Shown here one piece after another: positions 6,579 through 14,800 of a stretch of 22,475 nt of DNA. The translations under genes were made by a program, and so were the position numbers. The notes under the pieces are model-generated. The model was given only the letters and a program-made list of their open reading frames with translations, did not search any database and was not told the origin of the DNA. The first letter of the stretch is position 1. Every line of letters begins with the position of its first letter. The stretch is from SIG440 sp045580025 (GTDB lineage Bacteria > Bacillota > Clostridia > Monoglobales > Monoglobaceae): NCBI GenBank assembly GCA_045580025.1, contig JAZNNB010000066.1, positions 1 through 22,475 of the forward strand. Direction: 5' to 3'.

Positions 6579-6614
6579 TCAAATGAGTGCAAACTATTTT
6601 GGAGGTGTTTAGGT

Positions 6615-7130
6615 ATAGCTAAGCAGGAATTGATGATTAACGAGGAAATCCGTGACAAAGAAGTTCGCCTTATTGGCCCTGACGGTGCACAGCTTGGCGT
6701 TGTTTCAAGCAAAGAAGCGCTTTCCATGGCTGATGAGCACAACCTTGACCTTGTTAAGATTGCGCCCCAGGCGAAGCCGCCTGTGTGCAGAATCATGGAT
6801 TACGGAAAGTACAAGTTTGAGCTTGCCAAAAGAGAAAAGGAACAAAGAAAGAACCAGAAGGTTATTGATATTAAAGAGGTTCGTCTTAGTCCCAATATCG
6901 ATGAGCATGATTTTCAGACAAAGGTTAATCAGGGAATTAAGTTTTTGAAGTCCGGTGACAAGGTGAAAGTTTCGGTGCGTTTCCGCGGCCGTGAAATTAC
7001 TCACAGTGCAAGCGGAAAGGAATTGCTTCTCAGAGTTAAAGATGCAATGGCTGAGGTTGGCGTTGTTGAAAAGGACATAAAACTTGAGGGAAGAAGCATG
7101 GCTATGTTTGTATCACCCAAGAAAGCATAA
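6615..7130 (+). CDS. infC: Translation initiation factor IF-3, probable ATA start
   Basis: IF-3 binds the 30S subunit and checks initiator tRNA and start codon. The N-terminal domain has the motif MINEEIRDKEVRLIGPDG, and a lysine-rich linker (KREKEQRKNQK) leads to the C-terminal domain with KVSVRFRGREITH. The only strong Shine-Dalgarno, GGAGGTG (6601-6607), points to the in-frame ATA at 6615 with 7-nt spacing, giving 171 aa, normal for the family. The in-frame ATG at 6633 has only a weak AGGA 4 nt away and would cut off the usual residues before INEEIR. A non-standard start is a known feature of infC (ATT in E. coli), used for autoregulation. It is first of three genes behind an attenuator. 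Confidence 0.93.
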   Translation: MAKQELMINEEIRDKEVRLIGPDGAQLGVVSSKEALSMADEHNLDLVKIAPQAKPPVCRIMDYGKYKFELAKREKEQRKNQKVIDIKEVRLSPNIDEHDFQTKVNQGIKFLKSGDKVKVSVRFRGREITHSASGKELLLRVKDAMAEVGVVEKDIKLEGRSMAMFVSPKKA

Positions 7131-7189
7131 GATTTTGCCTTGGATAGGACAAAAGCTTTAAAAAGTTATTTATGGAAGGAGTATGAAAA

Positions 7190-7387
7190 ATGCCTAAAAT
7201 CAAGACACACAAAGGCGCAGCAAAACGTTTCGGCGTTACAAAGAACGGAAAAATCAAAAGAGGTAAGGCTTACAGAAGCCACATCCTCAATAAGAAGTCA
7301 ACAAAGAGAAAAAGAAAGCTCAGAAAGGGCGGCTATCTTGCAACAGCAAATGCTGCTACTATCAAGAGCATGATGCCTTACAAATAA
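7190..7387 (+). CDS. rpmI: Large-subunit ribosomal protein bL35
   Basis: This 65-aa, very basic protein has the typical start MPKIKTHKGAAKRFGVTKNG and the internal SHILNKKSTKRKRKLRKG. Length and composition are normal. GGAAGGAGT precedes the ATG. It lies between infC and rplT in the canonical order. Confidence 0.97.
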   Translation: MPKIKTHKGAAKRFGVTKNGKIKRGKAYRSHILNKKSTKRKRKLRKGGYLATANAATIKSMMPYK

Positions 7388-7414
7388 GAAGGTAAATTTG
7401 AAAAAGATTTTTCG

Positions 7415-7454
7415 GTCCAATTCTGGACAAATTGAATTGCAGTTTGGTCTGCAA
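7415..7454 (+). promoter_or_regulatory. Two tandem small hairpins between rpmI and rplT
   Basis: GTCCA-ATTC-TGGAC (7415-7428) and TTGCAG-TTTGGT-CTGCAA (7437-7454) sit just before the rplT ribosome site. There is no T-tract, so neither is a terminator. They might be an L20 contact or an mRNA processing site; this is speculative. Confidence 0.3.
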
Positions 7455-7488
7455 AAAACACATTAAGATATGAAAGGAGTCTTTAGAC

Positions 7489-7833
7489 ATGGCAAGAGTT
7501 AAAGGTGCTATGCACACAAGAAAAAGACGTAAGAAAATATTAAAATTAGCTAAAGGTTACAGAGGAGCAAAGAGCAAGCTTTTCAAGACAGCCAACCAGG
7601 CAGTTATGAAATCACTTACTTATGCTTACCGTGACAGAAAACAAAAGAAGAGAAATTTCAGACAGCTTTGGATTGCTCGTATCAATGCGGCAGCTCGCGC
7701 TAACGGCATCAGCTACAGTAAGTTTATGAACGGCCTCAAGAATAACGGTATCGAAATAAACAGAAAGATGCTTGCTGAAATCGCGGTTTCAGACCCTGCT
7801 GCATTTGCAAAACTCGTTGAAAAGGTTAAATAA
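7489..7833 (+). CDS. rplT: Large-subunit ribosomal protein bL20
   Basis: This 114-aa, highly basic protein has the conserved start MARVKGAMHTRKRRKKILKL and then KGYRGAKSKLFKTANQAVMK. The central YRDRKQKKRNFRQLWIARIN and C-terminal GIEINRKMLAEIAVSDP also fit. It is an early-assembly 23S rRNA binder and, in Firmicutes, the repressor of this operon. AAAGGAG precedes the ATG. It is last in the operon, before a terminator. Confidence 0.97.
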   Translation: MARVKGAMHTRKRRKKILKLAKGYRGAKSKLFKTANQAVMKSLTYAYRDRKQKKRNFRQLWIARINAAARANGISYSKFMNGLKNNGIEINRKMLAEIAVSDPAAFAKLVEKVK

Positions 7834-7845
7834 ATTTTGCATCAG

Positions 7846-7876
7846 AAAAGTTATACCGCATAAGGTATAACTTTTT
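7846..7876 (+). terminator. Terminator of the infC-rpmI-rplT operon
   Basis: A 12-bp stem (7846-7857 with 7864-7875) has a 6-nt loop and runs into TTTTT, 13 nt after the rplT stop codon. Confidence 0.85.
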
Positions 7877-7934
7877 CCTGCGATAAGGGGAAATAAAATT
7901 TCATCAGGAATTTATATGCTGGAGGATAGGATTT

Positions 7935-8672
7935 ATGGGAGAAGAACAACTTTATAATCCTGTGGAAGGGATAAATCGAATGCTTGCGGACATCGAAAGC
8001 GTTGTAAAACCTTTGGTTTTCAGATTTCATCCGATGCTCAGAATTTTGAGCATACTAAATATTTATTTGGTTATCATTTGTTTTGTGATTACTTTATTAT
8101 ATTTGGTTTTAAAGAGAAAACATCGTATAGGCAACAAGCTGAAAATACCTACGAATTATTTTATGGCTGGTTTCTTGCTGCTTCTTTATGTCTTGCTCAC
8201 TGAAACACCAATCAAACTTGGTCCTGATATAAGGCTGAATTTTGGTCTTGTGGTTATGCCCATGGCTGCAAAAGCCTTTGGCCCTCTTCTTGCGGGGGCA
8301 TTTGGAATTATCCAGTATGGTGCGTCTTTTGCTATGCATCAAGGAGAGGCTTTCAGTCTGAGCTCTGTTTTGGTTGCGAGTCTCAGTGGTATGATTTATG
8401 GAAGATTTCTTTATGCAAGACCTACAACATATTTAAGATGTCTGTGGGCTAAACTTGTGGTAAATATTCTGTGCAATGTTTTGCTAGTACCTATGGTTCA
8501 TACATCTGTTATGACTTCGGAACTGGCAGAGGCAATTACAAGAAGCATAGTTTCGAATGTGTTGCTTGTACCTATTCAGGCACTCATTATTTATGCTGCA
8601 ATTATTATTATGAAGAGAGTCCGTGGAGCTCTTAGTGAGGTTTCATGGGGCATTGCTAAAAAAGATGTTTAA
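7935..8672 (+). CDS. ECF transporter S component, folate (FolT) type
   Basis: This 245-aa membrane protein has six or more hydrophobic segments. Residues 72-230 resemble FolT-type S components, which bind folate and dock on a shared EcfAA'T energy module. Matching pattern elements are the early RLNFGLVVMPMAAKAFGPL (100-118), AGAFGIIQYGASF (120-132), SLSSVLVASLSGMIYGRFLY (141-160), WAKLVVNILCNVLLVPM (171-187) and the late VLLVPIQALIIY (209-220). Unusually, about 70 residues precede this core, including an extra membrane segment (37-59) and a basic patch RKHRIGNK. GGAGG at 7921-7925 supports the ATG. No T-box, riboswitch or clear promoter was found. The gene overlaps the next by 8 nt. The substrate is not certain. 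Confidence 0.6.
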   Translation: MGEEQLYNPVEGINRMLADIESVVKPLVFRFHPMLRILSILNIYLVIICFVITLLYLVLKRKHRIGNKLKIPTNYFMAGFLLLLYVLLTETPIKLGPDIRLNFGLVVMPMAAKAFGPLLAGAFGIIQYGASFAMHQGEAFSLSSVLVASLSGMIYGRFLYARPTTYLRCLWAKLVVNILCNVLLVPMVHTSVMTSELAEAITRSIVSNVLLVPIQALIIYAAIIIMKRVRGALSEVSWGIAKKDV

Positions 8673-9456
8673 AATCACAGGAAAAGACAACAAGACTTTA
8701 AAACTTATAAAGTCTTTAAAAAAGAAAAGTAACCGTACAGAACACGGCTTGTTTGTGGCGGAGGGAAAACGTCTTGCTGTTGAAGCTTTGCGTTATGCCG
8801 GCGAAAGAGTCAAAGTGGTGGTTTTGACCGAAGACTTTTTGGAGAAAGAGGCTGAACTTGTGCAATGGGCAAGTGATGTTTGTGAAAATATATTTGTTGT
8901 GACAAACAGTGCCTTTGGTGAAATTTCAGATACCGACACGCCTCAGGGAATTCTGGCGGTTGTTGAAATGGCTGATAGAGTGATGCCTGACTTAAGGTCG
9001 GCAAAGAGCATTGTTGTTTTGGATGGGGTATCCGAGCCCGGAAATATGGGAACAGTTATAAGAACAGCCGAAGCGCTGGGCTTTGATGGTTTTTATATCA
9101 TGAAGGGTTCGGCAGATATTTTTGGGCATAAAACGGTTCGTGCTACCATGGGCTCTGTCTTCAGGATGAAGTTCAAAACCGATTGTACTCTCCGGGACAT
9201 AAAAGAACTTAAAAGTATGGATTTTACAGTGATTTCCACCACTCCTTTGGGAGACACGGCCCTTGAAAAAATGGATGTTCCAAAGAAAACAGCTGTTGTA
9301 ATTGGAAATGAGGCTCATGGCGTCAGCCACGATGTTTTGACGGCTTCTGATTTGAAGGTCAGAATTTCTATGGATGGACTTGCTGAGTCACTTAATGCAG
9401 CAGTTGCTGCAGGGATTGCTATGCACTGGATTAAAAATTCTTCAAATGAAAACTAA
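8665..9456 (+). CDS. TrmH/SpoU-family RNA 2'-O-methyltransferase
   Basis: This 263-aa SPOUT enzyme probably methylates a ribose in 23S rRNA or tRNA. An N-terminal substrate-binding domain with GLFVAEGKRLAVEAL (28-42) precedes the knotted SPOUT domain. Motif 1 is DGVSEPGNMGTVIRTAEALG (120-139), motif 2 IGNEAHGVS (213-221) and motif 3 ISMDGLAESLNAAVAAGI (234-251). The ATG at 8665 fits the family start (MFKITGKDNKTLKLIKSL) and overlaps the previous gene by 8 nt. Its own Shine-Dalgarno is poor, so translational coupling is likely. The exact target nucleotide cannot be read from sequence. Confidence 0.9.
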   Translation: MFKITGKDNKTLKLIKSLKKKSNRTEHGLFVAEGKRLAVEALRYAGERVKVVVLTEDFLEKEAELVQWASDVCENIFVVTNSAFGEISDTDTPQGILAVVEMADRVMPDLRSAKSIVVLDGVSEPGNMGTVIRTAEALGFDGFYIMKGSADIFGHKTVRATMGSVFRMKFKTDCTLRDIKELKSMDFTVISTTPLGDTALEKMDVPKKTAVVIGNEAHGVSHDVLTASDLKVRISMDGLAESLNAAVAAGIAMHWIKNSSNEN

Positions 9457-9491
9457 AAGTGCAAACAGCATAAAGCAAGGAAAGAAAAAGT

Positions 9492-10610
9492 ATGGATGTT
9501 TTATATGAATTATGGCTTCAGAGTATTTGCGGTTTTGAACCGGAAATAGTTGAAAAAGCGGCGTTTTTGTTTGAAGGAAAGAAAAATAAGTTTTCTTCAC
9601 CTGAAATGGAAGAACAACGGCTTCAAAGACGCGGAGTGTCTAAAGAAATATCAAAGCGTGTATCAGACGGAAAGTATCTGGAGCTTGCAAAAAATGTTGA
9701 GGAATACTGTAACCAAAATGGGATACGGATTATAACTCAAGAGTTGGATGAATATCCCCAGCTTCTTAAGCATATAAACACACCGCCACGAATATTATTT
9801 GCAAAGGGAGAAAAACTGAACCTAAACTCAGAAATCTCTGTTTCGGTGGTTGGGGCGAGAAAGCCTACTCCTCAGGGGAAAAGTGTTTCAAGACAGATTG
9901 GTTGCGACCTGGCAGAAAGCGGAATTACTGTGATTAGCGGTATGGCTGAGGGCATAGATGCAGAAGCACACAAAGGCGCTCTTGAGGGCAATGGAAAGAC
10001 GGTGGCTGTTCTTGCGGGCAGCGTGGATGCAATTTACCCCAAAAGTAACGAAAAGTTATATTATGAGATTTTGAAAAGTGGCACTGTGGTTTCGGAACGA
10101 CCCCCTGGTTCTGTGGTGAAACCTTATTTCTATCAACAACGCAACAGAATTGTTGTGGGATTGTCTCAGGGTACTGTTATTGTGGAGGGAAAGGCAAAAA
10201 GCGGGACGTCGATTACTGCACGTCTTGCTCTTGACAATAATCGAGATGTCTTTGCGGTTCCCGGAAGCCTTCTTAATTGGCAATCCGAACTGCCGAATAT
10301 TCTGGCAGGAGACGGAGCTATAATTGTTGATAAAGTCAGCAGAGTAAGTGAATATTATAAAGAAATGCGACCTGAACTTTTTGAGAAAAAGCGTGTTGAG
10401 AAAAGAACAGAAAAAGTGTCAGGCTTATCAGCAGAGGATGAAAAGATTCTGGAATTTATTGTCCAAAGCGGTGGGATGTCAGACAGTGAAGAAATGCTTG
10501 AGGAACTTGGATTTGCGCCAAATGTACTGAGCAGCAGGCTCACAATACTTTGTATAAGGGGAATTCTCAGACAGGAAAGCGGAAATCGGTATGTGTTGTT
10601 AAAGTATTGA
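9492..10610 (+). CDS. dprA: DNA-processing protein DprA (Smf)
   Basis: This 372-aa protein binds incoming single-stranded DNA and loads RecA during transformation. A helical N-terminal domain precedes the Rossmann-like core. The core has VVGARKPTPQGK (119-130), ISGMAEGIDAEAHKGAL (148-164), VAVLAGSVDAIYPKSN (171-186), SERPPGS (201-207), FYQQRNRIVVGLSQGTVIVE (213-232), KSGTSITA (236-243) and FAVPG (254-258). The C-terminal 70 residues look like the DprA winged helix. AAGGAAAG precedes the ATG. It is 18 nt from topA, a common dprA-topA arrangement. The gene is widespread in non-competent species too, so competence is not implied. Confidence 0.95.
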   Translation: MDVLYELWLQSICGFEPEIVEKAAFLFEGKKNKFSSPEMEEQRLQRRGVSKEISKRVSDGKYLELAKNVEEYCNQNGIRIITQELDEYPQLLKHINTPPRILFAKGEKLNLNSEISVSVVGARKPTPQGKSVSRQIGCDLAESGITVISGMAEGIDAEAHKGALEGNGKTVAVLAGSVDAIYPKSNEKLYYEILKSGTVVSERPPGSVVKPYFYQQRNRIVVGLSQGTVIVEGKAKSGTSITARLALDNNRDVFAVPGSLLNWQSELPNILAGDGAIIVDKVSRVSEYYKEMRPELFEKKRVEKRTEKVSGLSAEDEKILEFIVQSGGMSDSEEMLEELGFAPNVLSSRLTILCIRGILRQESGNRYVLLKY

Positions 10611-10627
10611 ACAAAGCGGAGGTAAAG

Positions 10628-12763
10628 ATGGCGAAAACAGTTGAAAAAACAGCGAAAAGCAAGAAGAAAAACCTTGTAATCGTTGAGTCACCTGCAAAGG
10701 CTAAAACAATAAAGAAATATCTGGGAACTGGCTATGAGGTAGTGGCATCAATGGGACACCTCAGAGACCTTCCCAAAAGTCAGCTGGGCATTGACCTCAG
10801 TGATAATTTCGAGCCCAAATATATTACTATACGTGGCAAGGGTGATTTGATTTCAAAACTAAAAAAGGATGCAAAGAATTCTGCAAAAATATATCTTGCA
10901 ACCGACCCTGACCGCGAGGGTGAAGCAATCTCGTGGCATCTTGCAAATCTTCTGGATATAAATGCAGAGGATGAGTGCCGCATTACATTTAATGAAATAA
11001 CAAAAAATGCAGTAAAAGACGCTGTCAAAAATCCACGGAAAATAGATGAAAAATTGGTTGACGCACAGCAGGCAAGACGTGTTCTTGACAGAATTGTGGG
11101 TTATCAGCTGAGTCCTTTACTTTGGAAAAAAGTAAAAAAGGGTCTCAGCGCAGGCAGAGTTCAGTCTGTTGCTACCAAGCTCATTGTGGACCGCGAGCGT
11201 GAGATAAATGCTTTTTCTGAGGAAGAATATTGGACTATTGACGTGAAGCTTACAGACCAGAAAGGAAAGAAACCCTTTGTGGCAAAGTTTTACGGCAAAA
11301 ATGCAAAAACAAAAATGAAGCTTTCTGATGGAAGTACTGCAAGTGAGGTTACTCAAAAACTGAAAGAATCTGAGTATACGGTGGACAAGATAGTAAAGAC
11401 TGAGAAAAAAAGATATTCTGCTCCGCCTTTTACTACGAGTACACTTCAGCAGGAAACGGCAAGAAAGCTTAACTTTACAACAAAGAGGACTATGGCGACA
11501 GCCCAGCAGCTTTATGAGGGCATTACCCTCAAAAGCGGCGGAAGTGTCGGCCTTATCACATATATGAGAACGGACTCTCTCAGGATTTCTCTTGAGGCAC
11601 AAAGTGAATGTAGAAAATATATAGGGGAAACCTTTGGCGAGAGATATGTTCCCTCGAAACCAAAGTTCTATCGTTCCAAAAAGACGGCTCAGGATGCTCA
11701 TGAAGCAATAAGACCTACGTCGATGCTCTATTACCCTGAAAAAATAAAGGATTCGCTGAAAAGTGACCAGTATAAGCTTTATAAACTTATATGGAACAGA
11801 TTTCTTGCAAGCCAGATGACCGATGCCGTTGTTGACACAGTTCAGGCCGATATCAAGGGCAAGGATTTTGTGCTCAAGGCAAGTGGTTCAGATGTGAAAT
11901 TTGACGGCTTTATGGCGGTTTATGTTGAGGGGAAAGACTTTGTTGAAGAAAAAGAGGGAAAGATTCCCCCTATTCAGGAGGGTGATAGCCTTCTTGTTAA
12001 AGATGTTGACCCTAAACAGCATTTCACACAGCCTCCCGCAAGATATACAGAAGCATCACTTGTTAAGAAAATGGAGGAAGACGGCATAGGCAGACCAAGT
12101 ACTTATGCTCCGACCATTACAACAATAACAAGCCGTGGCTACGTGGCAAGAGAGGGTAAGGCACTTTATCCTACCGAGCTTGGAAACCTTGTTACAGGGC
12201 TTATGGAAGAGTATTTTCAAGACATCGTGGATGTTGAGTTTACTGCCAATATGGAAGAAAAGCTTGACGGCGTTGAAGACGGAAAAACCGAGTGGAGAGA
12301 AGTAATCGGTGAGTTTTACACACCGTTTTCAAAAACCCTCGAAAATGCAGAAGCCGAAATCGGCAAGATTGAGGTTAGAGATGAGGTTTCGGACATTCCT
12401 TGCGAAAAATGCGGACGGATGATGGTGTATAAGCAAGGTAAGTTTGGAAAGTTTCTGGCTTGCCCAGGCTATCCCGAATGCAAAAACACCAAATCCATTG
12501 TGGAAGAAATAAACGTCAAGTGTCCCAAATGCGGGGGCAGTGTTCAGGTCAAGAAATCCAAAAAGGGTGCGACTTATTATACCTGCGAAAAAGGTACAGA
12601 CTGTTTGCTCTCGTGGGATGAGCCAACCTCAATGAGTTGTCCCAAATGCGGTGGAACTCTTATGAAACGAAGAGCGTTTAAGGGCAGAGGCCCAATAAAG
12701 TATGTTTGCTTCAATGAAAACTGCGATTATACTGAAACGCCATCAAAAGCCAAAAAGAAATAA
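10628..12763 (+). CDS. topA: DNA topoisomerase I (type IA)
   Basis: This 711-aa enzyme relaxes negative supercoils. The ATG at 10628 follows GGAGG; an in-frame opening back to 10550 lies inside dprA and lacks a ribosome site. The TOPRIM domain has Glu20 in VIVESPAKAKTI and the acidic triad TDPDREGE (92-99). The catalytic tyrosine is Tyr312 in LITYMRTDSLRIS, and the type IA motif DAHEAIRPTS follows. The C-terminus carries three four-cysteine zinc ribbons, beginning CEKCGRMM, CPKCGGSV and CPKCGGTL, all complete. The terminator follows at once. Confidence 0.97.
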   Translation: MAKTVEKTAKSKKKNLVIVESPAKAKTIKKYLGTGYEVVASMGHLRDLPKSQLGIDLSDNFEPKYITIRGKGDLISKLKKDAKNSAKIYLATDPDREGEAISWHLANLLDINAEDECRITFNEITKNAVKDAVKNPRKIDEKLVDAQQARRVLDRIVGYQLSPLLWKKVKKGLSAGRVQSVATKLIVDREREINAFSEEEYWTIDVKLTDQKGKKPFVAKFYGKNAKTKMKLSDGSTASEVTQKLKESEYTVDKIVKTEKKRYSAPPFTTSTLQQETARKLNFTTKRTMATAQQLYEGITLKSGGSVGLITYMRTDSLRISLEAQSECRKYIGETFGERYVPSKPKFYRSKKTAQDAHEAIRPTSMLYYPEKIKDSLKSDQYKLYKLIWNRFLASQMTDAVVDTVQADIKGKDFVLKASGSDVKFDGFMAVYVEGKDFVEEKEGKIPPIQEGDSLLVKDVDPKQHFTQPPARYTEASLVKKMEEDGIGRPSTYAPTITTITSRGYVAREGKALYPTELGNLVTGLMEEYFQDIVDVEFTANMEEKLDGVEDGKTEWREVIGEFYTPFSKTLENAEAEIGKIEVRDEVSDIPCEKCGRMMVYKQGKFGKFLACPGYPECKNTKSIVEEINVKCPKCGGSVQVKKSKKGATYYTCEKGTDCLLSWDEPTSMSCPKCGGTLMKRRAFKGRGPIKYVCFNENCDYTETPSKAKKK

Positions 12764-12770
12764 TTTATGA

Positions 12771-12801
12771 GGCCTCAGGTGATTTACCTGAGGTCTTTTT
12801 T
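12771..12801 (+). terminator. Terminator after topA
   Basis: CCTCAGGT (12773-12780) pairs with ACCTGAGG (12786-12793), extended by two more pairs, around a 5-nt loop. T6 follows. Confidence 0.9.
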
Positions 12802-12889
12802 GTCGGTGTCGATGAGCCCACTAAAAATGAATACGGCTGAAAAATAAGCAATAAAGATATGAATTTTTTGTAAAAAACCAACAAAAATC

Positions 12890-12918
12890 TTGCAATTTGT
12901 AAAAAAAAGATGTATAAT
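12890..12918 (+). promoter_or_regulatory. Sigma-A promoter of the PucR-like/ftsEX cluster
   Basis: TTGCAA (12890-12895), 17 nt, TATAAT (12913-12918). The 11-mer TTTGTAAAAAA occurs at 12867-12877 and again at 12896-12906 inside the spacer, 29 nt apart, so it could be a regulator site or just A/T bias. Confidence 0.65.
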
Positions 12919-12984
12919 ACAAAATGAATGTGTGTAATTTGTTGTAATTTATATTTGCAAACGAAACATAACGGAGGTATGGAA

Positions 12985-14070
12985 ATGCAAAACAGAATAT
13001 TTCAGAGTGCCTGCAATCAGCTCAGAAAGGACATTCAAAGGAAACTGGGCATTATGGACGAAAGCGGTCTTGTTATCGCTTGCAGTGATGAGAAGCTCAC
13101 AGGTCATCAGAATGAATCGGTGGCTGTCTATTTTGAGACTAACAATGAAGATTTTGTAAGCGGAGGCTATACATTCCGTAAAATAGAGACCTGCAACAAA
13201 AATGTCTATATCGTATTTTGTGAGGGCGCAGATGAGGTTGCAAGCGGTTTCGTGTCGTTTTTGGGCGCACACTTTTTGACCATAAAGCAATATTATGACG
13301 AAAAGTATGACCGTGAAAGCTTTATGAAGAATGTTATTCTTGACAATGTTCTTCCCAGTGATGTTTTGTACAGAAGCCGTGAACTCAAGCTTCCCATTGA
13401 GGCAGAACGTGTGGTATTTCTTGTGAGAGCGCACAAGAATGTAGAGAATGCACCGATTGATGTTCTTCACAGCATTTTCCCAGATAAGACAAAGGATTTT
13501 GTTATCCGCATAGATGACCGTGATGCAGCTATTGTCAAAGAGGTCAAAGCTGACATAAAAATGAAAGAAATCGTGAAGATGGTTCAGGAGATGCACGATA
13601 CAATAAATTCCGAGGCTATGGTGAAAGTTTCGATTGGTATTTCAACAGTGGTTGAAAACGTTCAGGATTTGGCAAGAGCATACCGCGAGGCAAGAATTGC
13701 CCTTGAAGTAGGAAAGGTGTTTGACACCGAAAAAAATATTATCAGCTATGACAATCTTGGCATAGGAAGACTTATTTATCAGCTTCCTACAACACTTTGT
13801 GAACTGTTTCTCAATGAGGTTTTCAAAAAGGAATCTATTTCGGTGCTGGATGGTGAAACAATTTACACAATCCAGAAATTCTTTGAAAACAACCTCAATG
13901 TGTCAGAAACTTCAAGAAAGCTTTTTGTTCACAGAAACACTCTTGTTTATAGACTTGACAAAATAAAGAAGCTCACTGGCCTTGACCTTCGTGAGTTTGA
14001 TGATGCGATAATCTTTAAGGTGGCTATGATGGTAAACAAATACCTTACATCAGAGCCTACAAGACTGTAA
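12985..14070 (+). CDS. PucR/CdaR-like helix-turn-helix transcriptional regulator
   Basis: The preferred start is ATG 12985, 7 nt after GGAGG, giving 361 aa; the ATG at 12979 is too close. A divergent N-terminal domain of about 140 aa, possibly a ligand sensor, is followed by a GGDEF-like central region typical of CdaR-type proteins (VKVSIGISTVVENVQDLARA, then YREARIALEVGK). The C-terminal HTH_30 is near 300-345 (NLNVSETSRKLFVHRNTLVY, then RLDKIKKLTG). Such proteins are DNA-binding activators. It begins the cluster with ftsE, ftsX, the M23 hydrolase and the S41 protease, so control of wall remodelling is plausible but unproven. The ligand is unknown. Confidence 0.8.
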   Translation: MQNRIFQSACNQLRKDIQRKLGIMDESGLVIACSDEKLTGHQNESVAVYFETNNEDFVSGGYTFRKIETCNKNVYIVFCEGADEVASGFVSFLGAHFLTIKQYYDEKYDRESFMKNVILDNVLPSDVLYRSRELKLPIEAERVVFLVRAHKNVENAPIDVLHSIFPDKTKDFVIRIDDRDAAIVKEVKADIKMKEIVKMVQEMHDTINSEAMVKVSIGISTVVENVQDLARAYREARIALEVGKVFDTEKNIISYDNLGIGRLIYQLPTTLCELFLNEVFKKESISVLDGETIYTIQKFFENNLNVSETSRKLFVHRNTLVYRLDKIKKLTGLDLREFDDAIIFKVAMMVNKYLTSEPTRL

Positions 14071-14088
14071 AATCTTTATATATTCCGA

Positions 14089-14100
14089 CCGAAATTTCGG
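14089..14100. repeat. 12-bp perfect palindrome just upstream of ftsE
   Basis: CCGAAATTTCGG lies 21 nt before the ftsE start, in the gap after the regulator gene. It could be an operator or a small hairpin near the ribosome site. No T-tract follows. Confidence 0.45.
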
Positions 14101-14121
14101 GCAGAAAGGTAACAGAAGATT

Positions 14122-14799
14122 ATGATTGAATTTAAAAATGTTTCCAAAACCTATGAGGATACTGGAGTGAAGGCACTGAGTGATGTTTCTTTTTCAATCG
14201 AAAAGGGCGAGTTTGTTTTTCTGGTAGGCCGTTCAGGTGCGGGAAAGTCTACACTCAGTAAGCTTATCATAAAGGAAGAATCTCCTGATGAGGGCGAAAT
14301 CTTTGTGGACAAGTTTAAACTTAATACCCTTGCGAAAAAAGAGATTCCTTACCTAAGACGAAGCGTGGGGATGATGTTTCAGGACTTTCGTCTGCTTCCT
14401 AATAAGACGGTATATGAAAACGTTGCTTTTGCAATGCAGGTTATTGGCGCATCAAGAGGCGAGATAAGACGAAATGTCCCAAATGTTTTGAATCTTGTGG
14501 GACTTGGGCACAAGGCGAGGATGCTTCCCTCACAGCTTTCGGGCGGTGAACAGCAAAGGGTTTCGCTGGCACGGGCACTGGTAAACAAACCACCGGTTAT
14601 TATTGCTGATGAGCCTACTGCAAACCTTGACCCTGATACATCAGTGCAGATTATGGAACTTTTGGCGGAGGTCAACCAAAGGGGTACTACTATGATTGTT
14701 ACCACTCACGCCAAGGATTTTGTTGATACTATGCACAAACGTGTTTTGGAATTCAGGGATGGTGTTTTAATCCGAGACGAAAAAGAAGGGGCTTACTGA
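14122..14799 (+). CDS. ftsE: Cell division ATP-binding protein FtsE
   Basis: This 225-aa ABC ATPase pairs with FtsX at the membrane and drives activation of a peptidoglycan hydrolase at the septum. Walker A is GRSGAGKST (36-44), the Q-loop is Gln87 in MMFQDFRLLPNKTV, the ABC signature is LSGGEQQR (139-146), Walker B is VIIADEP (159-165) and the switch His is His196. All ATPase residues are intact. The FtsE-typical FQDFRLLP and NVAFAMQVIG are present. ftsX begins 1 nt after the stop. Confidence 0.96.
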   Translation: MIEFKNVSKTYEDTGVKALSDVSFSIEKGEFVFLVGRSGAGKSTLSKLIIKEESPDEGEIFVDKFKLNTLAKKEIPYLRRSVGMMFQDFRLLPNKTVYENVAFAMQVIGASRGEIRRNVPNVLNLVGLGHKARMLPSQLSGGEQQRVSLARALVNKPPVIIADEPTANLDPDTSVQIMELLAEVNQRGTTMIVTTHAKDFVDTMHKRVLEFRDGVLIRDEKEGAY

Positions 14800-14800
14800 T

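Noticed and set aside
7140..7373. 77-aa open frame over rpmI
   Set aside because: It overlaps bL35 in another frame, lacks a good ribosome site and is Ser/Arg-rich noise from the ribosomal protein codons.
11117..11701. 194-aa open frame on the minus strand inside topA
   Set aside because: It is antisense to an intact, conserved topA, has no Shine-Dalgarno and no recognisable domain, so it is a shadow.
12949..13596. 215-aa open frame on the minus strand over the PucR-like gene
   Set aside because: It is antisense to a well-supported gene, with a composition typical of shadow frames.
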